Notes under the pieces: generated by a model
Told to the model about the DNA's origin: nothing
What the model saw: only the letters and a program-made list of their open reading frames with translations
Database searches by the model: none
Shown: positions 8,584-18,066 of the stretch, piece by piece
Layout: every line of letters starts with the position of its first letter
Position numbering within the stretch: the stretch's first letter is position 1
Made by a program: the position numbers and the translations under genes
DNA from: Bacteroides graminisolvens DSM 19988 = JCM 15093
Lineage (GTDB): Bacteria > Bacteroidota > Bacteroidia > Bacteroidales > Bacteroidaceae
Direction: 5' to 3'
NCBI RefSeq assembly: GCF_000428125.1
Contig: NZ_KE386628.1
Location: 1,386 to 65,385, forward strand
Length of the DNA: 64,000 nucleotides

Positions 8584-9087
8584 ATGATAGAAGTATCTGA
8601 TGAGGCATTGCGCAATGCAGCCGGTGAAGGAATGGATGAGTTTATTAAGGTGTTTACTGATAAATACCTGGAAGCAACGGGCGGTAATTTGACTGCCGAG
8701 ACCATGCCGTTGCTAACGGGAGAACAGCATTCACTATTAGCTTATCAATTGTTTCGGGATGAAATTATGGTGGGAGGTTTCTGCCAGTTAATTCAAAACG
8801 GTTATGGTAGCTATATCTTTGATAATCCTTTTGCCAAAGCAATGAGGCTGTGGGGAGCGCATGATTTTTCTAAGCTGATTTATAAAGCAAAAAAAATATA
8901 TGATGCCAGCCGTGAGGATCTTGAAAAAGAACGCACGGAAGAGGAATTTATGGCTATGTACGAAAACTATGAGGTTTTCGATGACCTGGAAGAGGAATTC
9001 TTCGAGATGGAAGAGGAACTTACTACGCTTATCGCTTCTTATGTAGACGAGCACTTGGATTTATTTGCTGAAATAAAAAAGGATTAG
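8584..9087 (+). CDS. DMP19/DUF4375 family protein
   Basis: 167 residues from the ATG at 8584. The N-terminal part shows the DMP19-like pattern (EQHSLLAYQLFRDEIMVGGF, then QNGYGSYIF), and the C-terminal half is highly acidic (long E-rich helix). The Neisseria DMP19 protein is described as a DNA mimic; whether this relative behaves so is unknown, though the strong negative charge is compatible. There is no signal peptide. The gene stands alone behind its own promoter. Confidence 0.65.
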   Translation: MIEVSDEALRNAAGEGMDEFIKVFTDKYLEATGGNLTAETMPLLTGEQHSLLAYQLFRDEIMVGGFCQLIQNGYGSYIFDNPFAKAMRLWGAHDFSKLIYKAKKIYDASREDLEKERTEEEFMAMYENYEVFDDLEEEFFEMEEELTTLIASYVDEHLDLFAEIKKD

Positions 9088-9174
9088 CCATGCAGTATTT
9101 GTGTGTTGGGTGCGTTTATTTATTAAATAGAGTAAAAAAAGAGGGGTAAACGGTGTGCATCTCTCTTTGTTTTG

Positions 9175-9182
9175 TATATTTG
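9175..9182 (+). promoter_or_regulatory. Promoter -7 box of the NigD-like lipoprotein gene
   Basis: TATATTTG lies 34 nt upstream of the ATG at 9217. No clear TTG is seen at the -33 position. Confidence 0.4.
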
Positions 9183-9216
9183 CACACCTATATAAAACAC
9201 ACATTGATATAATATT

Positions 9217-10008
9217 ATGAAACAGATGAAGTTTTTCGCATTGGTTTTGACTTTCTTAATGGGAGTTTCTTTAACTTCTTGTATTGATGAAGGTGAGTCA
9301 TCTACAGCAGCTGGAAGTATCGTTAAAGTTGTTAATTACATGGGAACTGTACATTTTGAAGGTGCAAATGGAATAAAATATTATCCAACTACTGCTTCTT
9401 TGGCTACGGTTGAAAGTACATATAAGTTTTCAACATCATCTAATGTTGCGTATATCTATTTTTCTTCTGCTGTGGCAAATACCTCTAGTACTGGTCAGAC
9501 TACTGATAGCTATACAGTTGAGTTGACTTATGCGGTTTCATTGGATTCGAAAACTGAGATGCCTTCAGCTCGAGGGGCCAGCAATGATTCTGTATCAACA
9601 GCTCCTATAATCACTTTAACTGCTGGTGGAAGCAATAATGTTTTCATGATGGACAAGCAGCTAGTGCTAGGTGCAACGTATTATACATCTAAATTGCACT
9701 ATTTTACATTGGTGTATTATCCGGAAGAAACAACTGCAACTTCTAGTGAACTGAATCTTTATTTGCGTCACAATTCAAAAGGTGATACGAGCAAGGATGC
9801 TACTTCATATGACTATGTAATGTCTAATTTGGCTTTCATGCCTTTATATTATAAAGCATTTGATCTTTCACAAATTATTTATGACTTTCAGATGAATACA
9901 GGTAAAACAACTTTTACCATAAATGTAGAGACACAAGAAAGCAGTATGGGCATTATATTAGATGATGCAACAACAAAGAAATATACTTTAACCTACAAGG
10001 AAGAATAA
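9217..10008 (+). CDS. Lipoprotein, possibly NigD-like
   Basis: 263 residues with a lipoprotein signal peptide (LTSC, C22). The mature protein is Ser/Thr-rich and predicted to be mainly beta. Its length and layout resemble the NigD-like lipoproteins common in Bacteroides, but no diagnostic motif is visible, so this is only a suggestion. The stop is immediately followed by a Yip1-like gene whose TTG start abuts it, suggesting translational coupling. Both appear to belong to a transcript that may continue into smpB. Confidence 0.6.
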   Translation: MKQMKFFALVLTFLMGVSLTSCIDEGESSTAAGSIVKVVNYMGTVHFEGANGIKYYPTTASLATVESTYKFSTSSNVAYIYFSSAVANTSSTGQTTDSYTVELTYAVSLDSKTEMPSARGASNDSVSTAPIITLTAGGSNNVFMMDKQLVLGATYYTSKLHYFTLVYYPEETTATSSELNLYLRHNSKGDTSKDATSYDYVMSNLAFMPLYYKAFDLSQIIYDFQMNTGKTTFTINVETQESSMGIILDDATTKKYTLTYKEE

Positions 10009-10584
10009 TTGAATTACAAAGGAATTTTTAAAATAGCGATGTTATTGATTTCCTCTCCGGCCAAGGCTTGGGAGGAAATTCGTTTCAATACGGATAGGCG
10101 AGCGGTATTTTCCGAATTCGTTTATCCTATGATTGGTTTATGTGGTCTCTCTGAATTCATTGGCTCCATGCTGGAGTACGGATGGAGTGGCCCTCAGAGT
10201 TTCCAACTAGCCATGACGCAATGTTGCGCAGTGGCTGTGGCTCTTTTTGGCGGATACTTTTTAGCAGCGTTTGCCATAAACCATTTGGGAGTTAGATTGT
10301 TTGGTTTAAAGAATGATATATTGTTGGCACAACAATTGGCCGGATATACGCTTGTAGTCACCTTTTTAATTAGTATTGTTACGGGTATGTTGCCCGACTT
10401 TACCGTTATTGGCTGGCTGCTTCGTTTTTATTTAGTCTATGTGGCATGGGAAGGTGTATCGGCTCTTTATGAAATGAAAGAGAATAAAAAGGTGGGCTTC
10501 ACCATACTTGCATCTGCATTGCTTATTTTTTGTCCGGCTATTATACAGGTAGTGTTCAACAAACTAACAGTAATACTCAATTAA
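10009..10584 (+). CDS. Yip1-family membrane protein
   Basis: 191 residues with about five hydrophobic membrane segments. The N-terminal ISSPAKAWEEI pattern is typical of bacterial Yip1-like proteins. The start is a TTG directly after the stop of the preceding gene (AAGGAAG upstream); the first in-frame ATG is nine codons later and would cut off part of the conserved N-terminus. Function is unknown; the family is related to eukaryotic Yip1 membrane proteins. It precedes smpB by 9 nt. Confidence 0.7.
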   Translation: MNYKGIFKIAMLLISSPAKAWEEIRFNTDRRAVFSEFVYPMIGLCGLSEFIGSMLEYGWSGPQSFQLAMTQCCAVAVALFGGYFLAAFAINHLGVRLFGLKNDILLAQQLAGYTLVVTFLISIVTGMLPDFTVIGWLLRFYLVYVAWEGVSALYEMKENKKVGFTILASALLIFCPAIIQVVFNKLTVILN

Positions 10585-10593
10585 TTATAGAAA

Positions 10594-11046
10594 ATGAAAC
10601 TGGCTCCCGTTAATATAAAAAATAAACGTGCTACGTTTGATTACGAACTGACGGATACATATACGGCTGGCATTGTGCTTACCGGTACCGAAATAAAATC
10701 AATCCGTCTGGGTAAAGCTAGCTTGGTAGATACTTTTTGTTTCTTCTCAAACGGGGAACTGTGGGTGAAGAACATGCATATTGCAGAATATTTTTATGGC
10801 TCTTACAACAACCACAGTGCACGTAGAGACCGAAAACTATTGCTGAATAAAAAGGAATTGAAAAAGCTCGAAAAAGGCACGAAAGAAACCGGTTACACCA
10901 TTGTTCCTGTACGAATGTTTATCAATGAGAAGGGACTGGCAAAGGTTGTCGTTGCTTTGGCAAGAGGTAAGAAACAGTATGATAAGCGCGAATCGCTGAA
11001 GGAAAAGGATGATAAAAGAGACATGGATCGCATGTTTAAACGTTAA
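10594..11046 (+). CDS. smpB: SsrA-binding protein SmpB
   Basis: 150 residues, the normal length. The signature is clear: [20 protein letters not shown] at the start, [14 protein letters not shown], and the C-terminal basic tail rich in Lys/Asp/Arg that enters the ribosomal mRNA channel. SmpB binds tmRNA and brings it to stalled ribosomes for trans-translation. No tmRNA gene was recognised in the window. Confidence 0.95.
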   Translation: MKLAPVNIKNKRATFDYELTDTYTAGIVLTGTEIKSIRLGKASLVDTFCFFSNGELWVKNMHIAEYFYGSYNNHSARRDRKLLLNKKELKKLEKGTKETGYTIVPVRMFINEKGLAKVVVALARGKKQYDKRESLKEKDDKRDMDRMFKR

Positions 11047-11100
11047 CTTTTCTCCGCCATGGCAGTGGCAACGATTCTGTTTTCAAGGTATTCAATAGGT

Positions 11101-11120
11101 GAACCGTTTGCGAACGGTTC
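11101..11120. promoter_or_regulatory. Perfect inverted repeat just upstream of metH
   Basis: GAACCGTT-TGCG-AACGGTTC is an 8-bp perfect stem with a 4-nt loop, ending 23 nt before the metH ATG. It lacks a T-run, so it is not a normal terminator. It could be an operator or an mRNA hairpin. No cobalamin or SAM riboswitch was recognised in the short upstream region. Confidence 0.5.
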
Positions 11121-11143
11121 GGTCACTAATTCAAACAGTTATA

Positions 11144-13885
11144 ATGAAAAAGACTATCCAGCAACTGGTATCTGAGCGCATCCTGATATTGGATGGCGCT
11201 ATGGGAACTATGATTCAGCAGTATAATCTTCGCGAAGAGGATTTCCGGAACGAAAGTTTCGCTAATATCCCCGGACAACTGAAAGGAAACAACGATTTGT
11301 TGTGTCTGACCCGACCGGATGTAATTCAGGAAATTCATCGCAAGTATCTGGAAGCAGGTGCCGACATCATAGAAACAAATACATTCAGTTCTACAACGGT
11401 TTCCATGGCCGATTATCATGTAGAAGATTATGTTCGCGAAATAAACCTGGCTGCTGTAAAAATAGCACGCGAGGTAGCCGATGAGTATTCGGCTAAGACT
11501 CCCCATAAACCTCGTTTCGTTGCCGGCTCGGTAGGGCCTACCAATAAAACATGTTCAATGAGCCCGGATGTAAACAATCCGGCATTCAGAGCTTTGTCTT
11601 TCGACGGACTGGTGCTGGCTTATCAGCAACAGATTGAAGCGTTGCTCGAAGGGGGTGTTGATGCGATTCTTATAGAAACTATTTTCGATACGCTGAATGC
11701 TAAGGCGGCTATTTTTGCTGCTGAAAAGGCTATGAAGGTCGTAGGAGTTGAGGTTCCTGTGATGCTATCGGTTACGGTTTCTGATATTGGCGGTAGAACT
11801 TTATCGGGACAAACACTGGAGGCGTTTCTGGCTTCTGTGCAACATGCTAATATTTTGTCGGTGGGACTCAACTGCTCCTTCGGTGCCAGTCAGCTCAAAC
11901 CTTTCTTGTTGCAATTGGCAAACAAGGCTCCTTATTATATCAGTGCGTATCCGAATGCCGGACTGCCCAACAGTTTGGGGGCATACGATCAGTCGCCCGA
12001 GGAGATGGCTGTACAGGTGAAGGAGTATATTGACGAAAAGTTGGTGAACATCATTGGCGGATGTTGTGGTACGACGGATGCTTATATAGCCAAATATGCG
12101 GAACTGATAAAGAACGCAGAGCCCCGCAAACCGGTAGGTAAGCCTGATTGCATGTGGCTCTCTGGACTGGAATTGTTGGAAGTGAAGCCGGAGATTAACT
12201 TCGTAAATATAGGCGAGCGGTGTAACGTGGCTGGTTCTCGCAAGTTCTTGCGTTTGGTGCAGGAAAAGAAATACGATGAGGCACTATCCATTGCTCGTGC
12301 TCAGGTAGAAGACGGGGCATTGATTCTGGATGTGAATATGGATGATGGTTTGCTCGATGGAGCAGAGGAAATGACTACTTTCCTGAACCTGATTGCTTCG
12401 GAACCTGAGATATCTCGTGTGCCCATCATGATTGACTCTTCTAAATGGGAGGTTATTGAAGCAGGCTTAAAGTGCCTGCAAGGTAAATGCGTGGTTAATT
12501 CAATTTCACTGAAAGAAGGTGAAGAGGCTTTTATTGAACATGCTTCTGCCGTGAAACGCTATGGGGCTGCGGTGGTGGTGATGGCGTTCGACGAAACCGG
12601 GCAGGCAGATACGTTCCAACGTAAAATAGAGGTATGCGAGCGTGCCTACCGTTTGCTGGTCGATAAAGTAGACTTCAATCCGCACGATATTATATTTGAC
12701 CCGAACATTCTGACTGTGGCAACGGGCATTGAGGAACATAATAATTATGCTGTCGATTTTCTTCAGGCTACCGAATGGATACGAAAGAATCTTCCGGGGG
12801 CTCATGTGAGTGGCGGGGTAAGTAATTTATCGTTCTCATTGCGTGGCAATAATTACATTCGCGAGGCAATGCATGCGGTGTTCTTGTATCATGCCATTCA
12901 GAAGGGCATGGATATGGGTATTGTAAATCCTACTACTTCTGTATTGTATACCGACGTTCCTGCCGACGTACTTCAAATTATTGAAGACGTGGTGCTGAAC
13001 CGAAGAAAGGATGCAGCTGAAGATTTAATTGTATTGGCCGAGAAACTTAAAACTGTAGCGTCAGGCGACAGTCAGCCTATCAGGCATGATGCTTGGCGTG
13101 ACGGTACGGTGCAAGAACGATTGAAGCACGCGTTGGTCAAAGGAATTGGCGATTTTCTGGAAGAGGATTTGGCAGAGGCTTTACCGCAATACGAAAAAGC
13201 GGTGGATGTCATTGAAGGTCCGCTGATGGAGGGAATGAACTATGTTGGTGAACTCTTCGGTGCAGGCAAAATGTTTTTGCCACAAGTCGTGAAAACAGCA
13301 CGTACCATGAAGAAAGCTGTTGCCATTTTGCAACCGGTCATTGAGTCGGAAAAAACGGCTGATGTGAAGTCGGCCGGGAAAGTGCTACTGGCCACGGTGA
13401 AAGGTGATGTGCACGATATTGGTAAGAATATCGTGGGAGTTGTCATGGCTTGTAACGGTTATGATATTATCGACTTGGGTGTGATGGTACCTGCCGAAAA
13501 GATTATTCAACGGGCTATTGAAGAAAAGGTGGATATGATCGGACTGAGTGGTCTGATTACTCCTTCGCTTGAAGAGATGGTGCATGTGGCGTCCGAACTG
13601 GAGAAAGCCGGATTTAATATACCGCTACTGATTGGTGGGGCAACCACTTCTAAGCTGCACACGGCCCTGAAGATAGATCCTGTTTACAGTTCACCGGTGG
13701 TTTATCTGAAAGATGCATCGCAAAATGCCGGCGTAGCCTCTAAGTTATTGAACCCGGAATTGAAGGATTCGTTTGCGGAAGAGATTCGTTCGGAGTATCA
13801 GTCTCTGCGAGAAAAGGGCAGACCGGTACAACGTGAAATTGTTTCATTGGATGATGCACGAAACAATAAATTGAATCTGTTCTGA
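11144..13885 (+). CDS. metH: Cobalamin-dependent methionine synthase lacking the reactivation domain
   Basis: 913 residues from the ATG at 11144. It transfers the methyl group of 5-methyltetrahydrofolate to homocysteine through cobalamin. Domains in order are: homocysteine-binding (about 1-330, zinc cysteines in GLNCS and GGCCGT), pterin-binding (about 345-610), and cap plus B12-binding (about 640-890). The axial histidine is H757 in GDVHDIGKN, close to H759 of E. coli. The usual C-terminal AdoMet-binding reactivation domain (about 330 residues, total about 1227) is absent; the protein ends after the B12 domain at NKLNLF. A stand-alone copy of that domain is encoded at 42583-43470, so this is a split enzyme and not a truncated gene. 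Confidence 0.95.
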   Translation: MKKTIQQLVSERILILDGAMGTMIQQYNLREEDFRNESFANIPGQLKGNNDLLCLTRPDVIQEIHRKYLEAGADIIETNTFSSTTVSMADYHVEDYVREINLAAVKIAREVADEYSAKTPHKPRFVAGSVGPTNKTCSMSPDVNNPAFRALSFDGLVLAYQQQIEALLEGGVDAILIETIFDTLNAKAAIFAAEKAMKVVGVEVPVMLSVTVSDIGGRTLSGQTLEAFLASVQHANILSVGLNCSFGASQLKPFLLQLANKAPYYISAYPNAGLPNSLGAYDQSPEEMAVQVKEYIDEKLVNIIGGCCGTTDAYIAKYAELIKNAEPRKPVGKPDCMWLSGLELLEVKPEINFVNIGERCNVAGSRKFLRLVQEKKYDEALSIARAQVEDGALILDVNMDDGLLDGAEEMTTFLNLIASEPEISRVPIMIDSSKWEVIEAGLKCLQGKCVVNSISLKEGEEAFIEHASAVKRYGAAVVVMAFDETGQADTFQRKIEVCERAYRLLVDKVDFNPHDIIFDPNILTVATGIEEHNNYAVDFLQATEWIRKNLPGAHVSGGVSNLSFSLRGNNYIREAMHAVFLYHAIQKGMDMGIVNPTTSVLYTDVPADVLQIIEDVVLNRRKDAAEDLIVLAEKLKTVASGDSQPIRHDAWRDGTVQERLKHALVKGIGDFLEEDLAEALPQYEKAVDVIEGPLMEGMNYVGELFGAGKMFLPQVVKTARTMKKAVAILQPVIESEKTADVKSAGKVLLATVKGDVHDIGKNIVGVVMACNGYDIIDLGVMVPAEKIIQRAIEEKVDMIGLSGLITPSLEEMVHVASELEKAGFNIPLLIGGATTSKLHTALKIDPVYSSPVVYLKDASQNAGVASKLLNPELKDSFAEEIRSEYQSLREKGRPVQREIVSLDDARNNKLNLF

Positions 13886-13891
13886 CTTTCG

Positions 13892-13922
13892 TTTTGTATT
13901 TCAAGGATATTCCTTACATTTG
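13892..13922 (+). promoter_or_regulatory. Promoter of the symporter unit
   Basis: TTTTG (13892-13896), an 18-nt spacer and TACATTTG (13915-13922), placed 31 nt before the small accessory gene. Confidence 0.6.
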
Positions 13923-13953
13923 TGCCAGAATTAACGTAAAATCTGATACACAA

Positions 13954-14079
13954 ATGTTTGGAATCAACGACCCTCTTATCATTTTGCCCTACCTGTTATC
14001 GGTAGTGTGCGTGCTGTTCTCAGCTTGGTTTGGAGTGAAATACTGGAATAAGGACGACGAAAAAGATGAAAGCCGATGA
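13954..14079 (+). CDS. Symporter small accessory protein
   Basis: 41 residues from the ATG at 13954, one membrane segment (about residues 7-28) followed by a charged tail (NKDDEKDESR). The stop overlaps the start of the sodium symporter gene (ATGA), so the two are translationally coupled. Tiny proteins of this form (MFGINDP..., WNK tail) are known partners encoded directly before some SSS-family symporters. A role in folding or activity of the transporter is inferred from that pairing. Confidence 0.75.
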   Translation: MFGINDPLIILPYLLSVVCVLFSAWFGVKYWNKDDEKDESR

Positions 14080-15623
14080 ACACATTTACGCTTGGACTGA
14101 TTGTGATAGCGTATTTGCTGTCATTGGCTTATTTAGGTTTTTTGGGGTATAAGAAAACGACCACGGCAAGTGATTATCTCGTTGGCGGACGACAGATGAA
14201 CCCCATTGTAATGGCTCTTTCTTACGGAGCAACTTTTATCTCAGCTTCTGCTATTGTTGGTTTTGGCGGTGTGGCCGCTGCTTTTGGTATGGGCATTCAA
14301 TGGTTATGCTTCCTCAATATGTTTGTGGGGGTAATCATTGCCTTTATTTTCTTTGGTTTGCGAACGCGTCGCATGGGTGCCAAGTTAAATGTCAGTACGT
14401 TTCCTCAGTTATTAGGTCGTCATTACCATTCGCGCGGCATACAGGTTTTTGTAGCTGCCGTCATCTTTTTGGGCATGCCACTCTATGCCGCAGTAGTCAT
14501 GAAAGGTGGTGCCGTTTTTATCGAACAGATATTTCAGATTGATTTTAATGTGTCGCTTCTTATCTTTACATTGATAATTGCAGCGTATGTGATTGCTGGT
14601 GGAATGAAAGGGGTAATGTATACAGACGCTTTGCAGGCGGTCATCATGTTTGCTTGCATGTTGTTTCTTATTTTTTATCTCTATAAAACATTGGGAATGG
14701 GCTTTACCGAAGCGAACAATGCGCTGAGCGATATGGCTCCTCTGGTGCCCGAGAAGTACAAGTCGCTGGGACATCAGGGGTGGACGGCCATGCCTGTATT
14801 CGGTTCTCCTCAATGGTATACGCTGGTTACCTCCTTGATTTTGGGCGTAGGAATTGGTTGTTTGGCGCAACCGCAGCTAGTGGTACGTTTCATGACGGTG
14901 AAAAGCAGCAAACAGCTTAATAGAGGGGTGTTTATCGGTTGTTTGTTTTTAATTATAACCGTAGGTGCCATTTATCATGCAGGAGCCTTGAGCAATTTGT
15001 TCTTCCTTAAAACTGAGGGCACTGTGGCTACCGAAGTAGTCAAAGACATCGATAAGATTATTCCCTATTTCATAAACAAAGCGATGCCCGACTGGTTTTC
15101 TGCACTCTTTATGCTTTGTATACTCTCGGCTAGTATGTCTACGCTTAGTTCACAGTTTCACACCATGGGTGCTGCTGCCGGGTCGGATATTTACGGAACG
15201 TATAAACCTCGTTCGCGCGGACGCCTGACTAGTGTCATTCGTCTGGGTGTGTTAGTTTCTATCTTGGTGAGTTATGTTATCTGTTACATGTTACCCAATG
15301 ATATCATTGCACGCGGCACTTCCATCTTTATGGGTATATGTGCGGCGACTTTTCTTCCGGCTTATTTTTGTGCTCTTTATTGGCAGAACGCTACACGTAA
15401 GGGAGTTGTTGCAAGTCTTTGGGTAGGTACGCTGGCCAGCTTGTTCGCGCTGGTCTTTTTACATCAGAAAGAATCTGCGGCTATGGGCATTTGCAAGGCT
15501 TTGTTCGGAAGAGATGTTTTGATTGAGGCATATCCTTTTCCGGTGATTGACCCCATTCTGTTTGCACTTCCGTTATCTGTTATGGCTATTGTTGTAGTCA
15601 GTTGGGTTACCGGCCGCAAGTAA
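14076..15623 (+). CDS. Sodium:solute symporter (SSS family)
   Basis: 515 residues with about 13 membrane segments and the SSS pattern: SDYLVGGRQMNP near the start, GFGGVAAAFGMG, and ILSASMSTLSSQF in the Na+ site region. It should import a small organic solute with sodium. The substrate is not evident; neighbours (metH upstream, lytic transglycosylase convergent) do not help. It is coupled to the 41-residue accessory protein by a 4-bp overlap. Confidence 0.9.
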   Translation: MNTFTLGLIVIAYLLSLAYLGFLGYKKTTTASDYLVGGRQMNPIVMALSYGATFISASAIVGFGGVAAAFGMGIQWLCFLNMFVGVIIAFIFFGLRTRRMGAKLNVSTFPQLLGRHYHSRGIQVFVAAVIFLGMPLYAAVVMKGGAVFIEQIFQIDFNVSLLIFTLIIAAYVIAGGMKGVMYTDALQAVIMFACMLFLIFYLYKTLGMGFTEANNALSDMAPLVPEKYKSLGHQGWTAMPVFGSPQWYTLVTSLILGVGIGCLAQPQLVVRFMTVKSSKQLNRGVFIGCLFLIITVGAIYHAGALSNLFFLKTEGTVATEVVKDIDKIIPYFINKAMPDWFSALFMLCILSASMSTLSSQFHTMGAAAGSDIYGTYKPRSRGRLTSVIRLGVLVSILVSYVICYMLPNDIIARGTSIFMGICAATFLPAYFCALYWQNATRKGVVASLWVGTLASLFALVFLHQKESAAMGICKALFGRDVLIEAYPFPVIDPILFALPLSVMAIVVVSWVTGRK

Positions 15624-15647
15624 CATCGGGCGGTTGAGGGAGAAGAT

Positions 15648-17039
15648 TTATTTTTTGATTTTTTGTTTGTACACTTCGTACCGGCTTAGAATGTCGCGTA
15701 CGAAGTTGTACGTTTCAATGCCACGGAAGTATCCGTTTTTACAAACAGGATCGGTGAAGTATTCTTCATTGCTTTTCAGCAAAATAAACTTTTCAACGTT
15801 ATGTTCCCATACCAGTTCGTTCTTTCCGTATTTGCGTGCCAACGCCATGGCATCCGAAATATGTCCGAGTCCGGCATTGTAGGAAGCCAGAATAAACTTA
15901 ATACGTTCTTTTTTGTCGGGTATAACTTTCAAGGCACGATTGGTTGCATCAATATACTTCACTGCCGCTTTGATGCTCTCTTCGGGATTAGATTCTTTCC
16001 CCGGAGGAAGTCCCATGGCCCGCGCGGTGACGGGCATCAGCTGCATTAATCCCCGAGCACCCGCCCATGACACAGCCGTTGTGTCGAAGTTTGACTCCGT
16101 ATACGCCAAAGAAGCCAGCAAACGCCAATCCCAGTCAATCTCCTTTGCATACTTCTTAAACAACTTATCGAAATGAGAGATTTTCCCTTCCCGAAGCGAT
16201 AGAATAGGAGAGTGAATAATGCTTTTGCTGATTTCAAAGTAGCGCTTCATACTGGCATTGTAAGCCGGTGAGGTCAAATTCTCTTTGTGCCATTTGTTGG
16301 CTGCTTCGGCTAGTAACGGACACTCTTTTCGAACTGCCCATGATGCCCGCTGGTCAAAGCTTATAGGCAAGCGGATATCTAAATTAGGATAATAAGTTGT
16401 ATTCAGTCGGGCCAGATCATTGTCGCAAACCGTGTAATCGATCTTCCCCTGATAAACCTGCGTGATAAGATCCTCCACAGTAATACTGTCGGCCTCCACC
16501 TTTCTGATCTTGATGCCTCCACCCAGTTCTTTGTTTAAGTTCGTCAGCCGGTCGAAATACTTGCCCGGTTTCACGTACACCTCTTTTCCTACCAACTGAG
16601 TCACATCAGTGAGAACTTTACCCTTTCCGCCTGCCCGCTGCACAATAACCTGATGAGTAACTACCTCCTCACCGCAATAAGTTACACTATCTTTCAGCTC
16701 TTTGGTGATGGGCAAGTTGTAAGCAATCATGTCGCCCTCACCGTTGCGTAGCTTTCGTACCAAATCGGGAACATTACGAGCCACTTCAATGCGTAACTTC
16801 AGTCCCAAGCTCTTGGCAAACTGCTCACTGAGTTCGTACTGAAACCCCATCTCCTGACCGCGATAAATAAAATAAGAAGTAGAACTGTATAAGGTAAGCA
16901 CCACCAGTTCACCGCTATCTTTCATTTGAGGCAGGTCGTATGTTACTTCATCCGTACCCCGGTTCCCCTTGCGGCAAGAAGCCAGCACAAGGAGCGCCAG
17001 GCAAAAGAGAAAGGTAAAACGAACTACTTTTATACGCAT
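15648..17039 (-). CDS. MltF-like membrane-bound lytic murein transglycosylase
   Basis: 463 residues with a lipoprotein signal (LASC, C22). The N-terminal two-thirds is a periplasmic solute-binding-like domain (about 45-275). The C-terminal part is an SLT lysozyme-like domain with the catalytic glutamate in LAYTESNFD and the GARGLMQLMP motif (about 305-430). Such enzymes cleave the MurNAc-GlcNAc bond, forming 1,6-anhydromuramic ends. The gene follows udk by 3 nt on the same strand, so they share a transcript. Confidence 0.9.
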   Translation of the reverse strand: MRIKVVRFTFLFCLALLVLASCRKGNRGTDEVTYDLPQMKDSGELVVLTLYSSTSYFIYRGQEMGFQYELSEQFAKSLGLKLRIEVARNVPDLVRKLRNGEGDMIAYNLPITKELKDSVTYCGEEVVTHQVIVQRAGGKGKVLTDVTQLVGKEVYVKPGKYFDRLTNLNKELGGGIKIRKVEADSITVEDLITQVYQGKIDYTVCDNDLARLNTTYYPNLDIRLPISFDQRASWAVRKECPLLAEAANKWHKENLTSPAYNASMKRYFEISKSIIHSPILSLREGKISHFDKLFKKYAKEIDWDWRLLASLAYTESNFDTTAVSWAGARGLMQLMPVTARAMGLPPGKESNPEESIKAAVKYIDATNRALKVIPDKKERIKFILASYNAGLGHISDAMALARKYGKNELVWEHNVEKFILLKSNEEYFTDPVCKNGYFRGIETYNFVRDILSRYEVYKQKIKK

Positions 17040-17042
17040 GCG

Positions 17043-17648
17043 CTACAAATGTTTTTTGATGTACATGGTTAAAATGTCAATGGCGACTTTATTGTTCCCC
17101 CCTTCGGGAACGATCAGGTCAGCATATCTTTTGCAAGGCTCAATGAATTGCATGTGCATGGGCTTCAACACCCGTGTATATCTTTCCATCACAGCTTCGG
17201 CCGTTCGCCCGCGCTCAATGACATCCCGTTGAATCACACGAATCAGGCGTTCGTCGGGATCGGCATCAACAAATACCTTCAGGTCCATCATGCTGCGCAA
17301 CTTCTTGTCGCACAAAGCGAGAATTCCCTCTATGATAATTACTTCGCGCGGTTCAACGTGTATGGTTTCGGGTTGGCGCGTACAAGTAAGATACGAATAA
17401 GTAGGCTGTTCAACGCTTTTTCCTTCGCGCAACAGAGACACGTGTTTGGAGAGCAGGCTCCATTCGAAAGCGTCGGGGTGGTCGAAGTTAATGTTTTGGC
17501 GCTCCTCCACCGGCACATGACTACTGTCTTTGTAGTATGAATCTTGTGGTAAAAGCACTACTTCATTTTTGGGCAAACTATCTATTATTTTGCGTACTAC
17601 AGTGGTTTTTCCCGAACCGGTTCCGCCCGCTATTCCTATTATTAACAT
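17043..17648 (-). CDS. udk: Uridine kinase
   Basis: 201 residues, normal for uridine/cytidine kinase. The Walker A motif is at residues 8-15 (GGTGSGKT), followed by the PQDSYYKD and NFDHPDAF motifs that bind nucleoside. It phosphorylates uridine and cytidine for pyrimidine salvage in the cytosol. It is the first gene of a two-gene unit with the lytic transglycosylase. Confidence 0.95.
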   Translation of the reverse strand: MLIIGIAGGTGSGKTTVVRKIIDSLPKNEVVLLPQDSYYKDSSHVPVEERQNINFDHPDAFEWSLLSKHVSLLREGKSVEQPTYSYLTCTRQPETIHVEPREVIIIEGILALCDKKLRSMMDLKVFVDADPDERLIRVIQRDVIERGRTAEAVMERYTRVLKPMHMQFIEPCKRYADLIVPEGGNNKVAIDILTMYIKKHL

Positions 17649-17680
17649 TCGTTGATGGTGTGTATATGAACAATATGGAT

Positions 17681-17688
17681 TACTTTTG
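17681..17688 (+). promoter_or_regulatory. Promoter -7 box before the Dabb gene
   Basis: TACTTTTG lies 48 nt before the ATG at 17737 in the divergent region with udk. The -33 element is not clear. Confidence 0.45.
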
Positions 17689-17736
17689 TGTAATCAAATC
17701 ATGCAAAGATAAAAACAATTCATAAAATAACAACGT

Positions 17737-18036
17737 ATGGTTAAACACATTGTATTATTTAAGCTGAAAGAAGAACTTCCGGCTACTGAGAAACAAGCAG
17801 TGATGAATCAATTCAAAGAAGCGATTGAAGCCCTTCCTGCTAAGATATCTGTGATACGAAAGATAGAGGTGGGACTCAATGTGAATCCGGCCGAAGCATG
17901 GGACATTGCCTTGTACAGTGAGTTCGATTCGCTGGAAGACGTGAAAACATACGCTGTTCATCCTGATCATGTGGCCGCAGGTAAACTATTGGCCGATGTG
18001 AAGCTGAACCGCGCTTGTGTAGATTATGAGTTCTAG
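17737..18036 (+). CDS. Dabb (stress-responsive A/B barrel) domain protein
   Basis: 99 residues, the whole being one Dabb domain: the N-terminal VKHIVLFKLKEE strand, the NVNPAEAWDIALYSEFDSLED middle, and the YAVHPDHVA motif near the end. These small dimeric ferredoxin-like barrels have mixed or unknown roles in bacteria. It precedes dsbD by 30 nt and may be co-transcribed. Confidence 0.85.
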   Translation: MVKHIVLFKLKEELPATEKQAVMNQFKEAIEALPAKISVIRKIEVGLNVNPAEAWDIALYSEFDSLEDVKTYAVHPDHVAAGKLLADVKLNRACVDYEF

Positions 18037-18066
18037 ATTCTCAATACATCATTAGACGATAAAAGT

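Noticed and set aside
11144..13885. Reading the short metH as a truncated pseudogene
   Set aside because: The end falls cleanly after the B12 domain and the missing domain is present as a separate intact gene.
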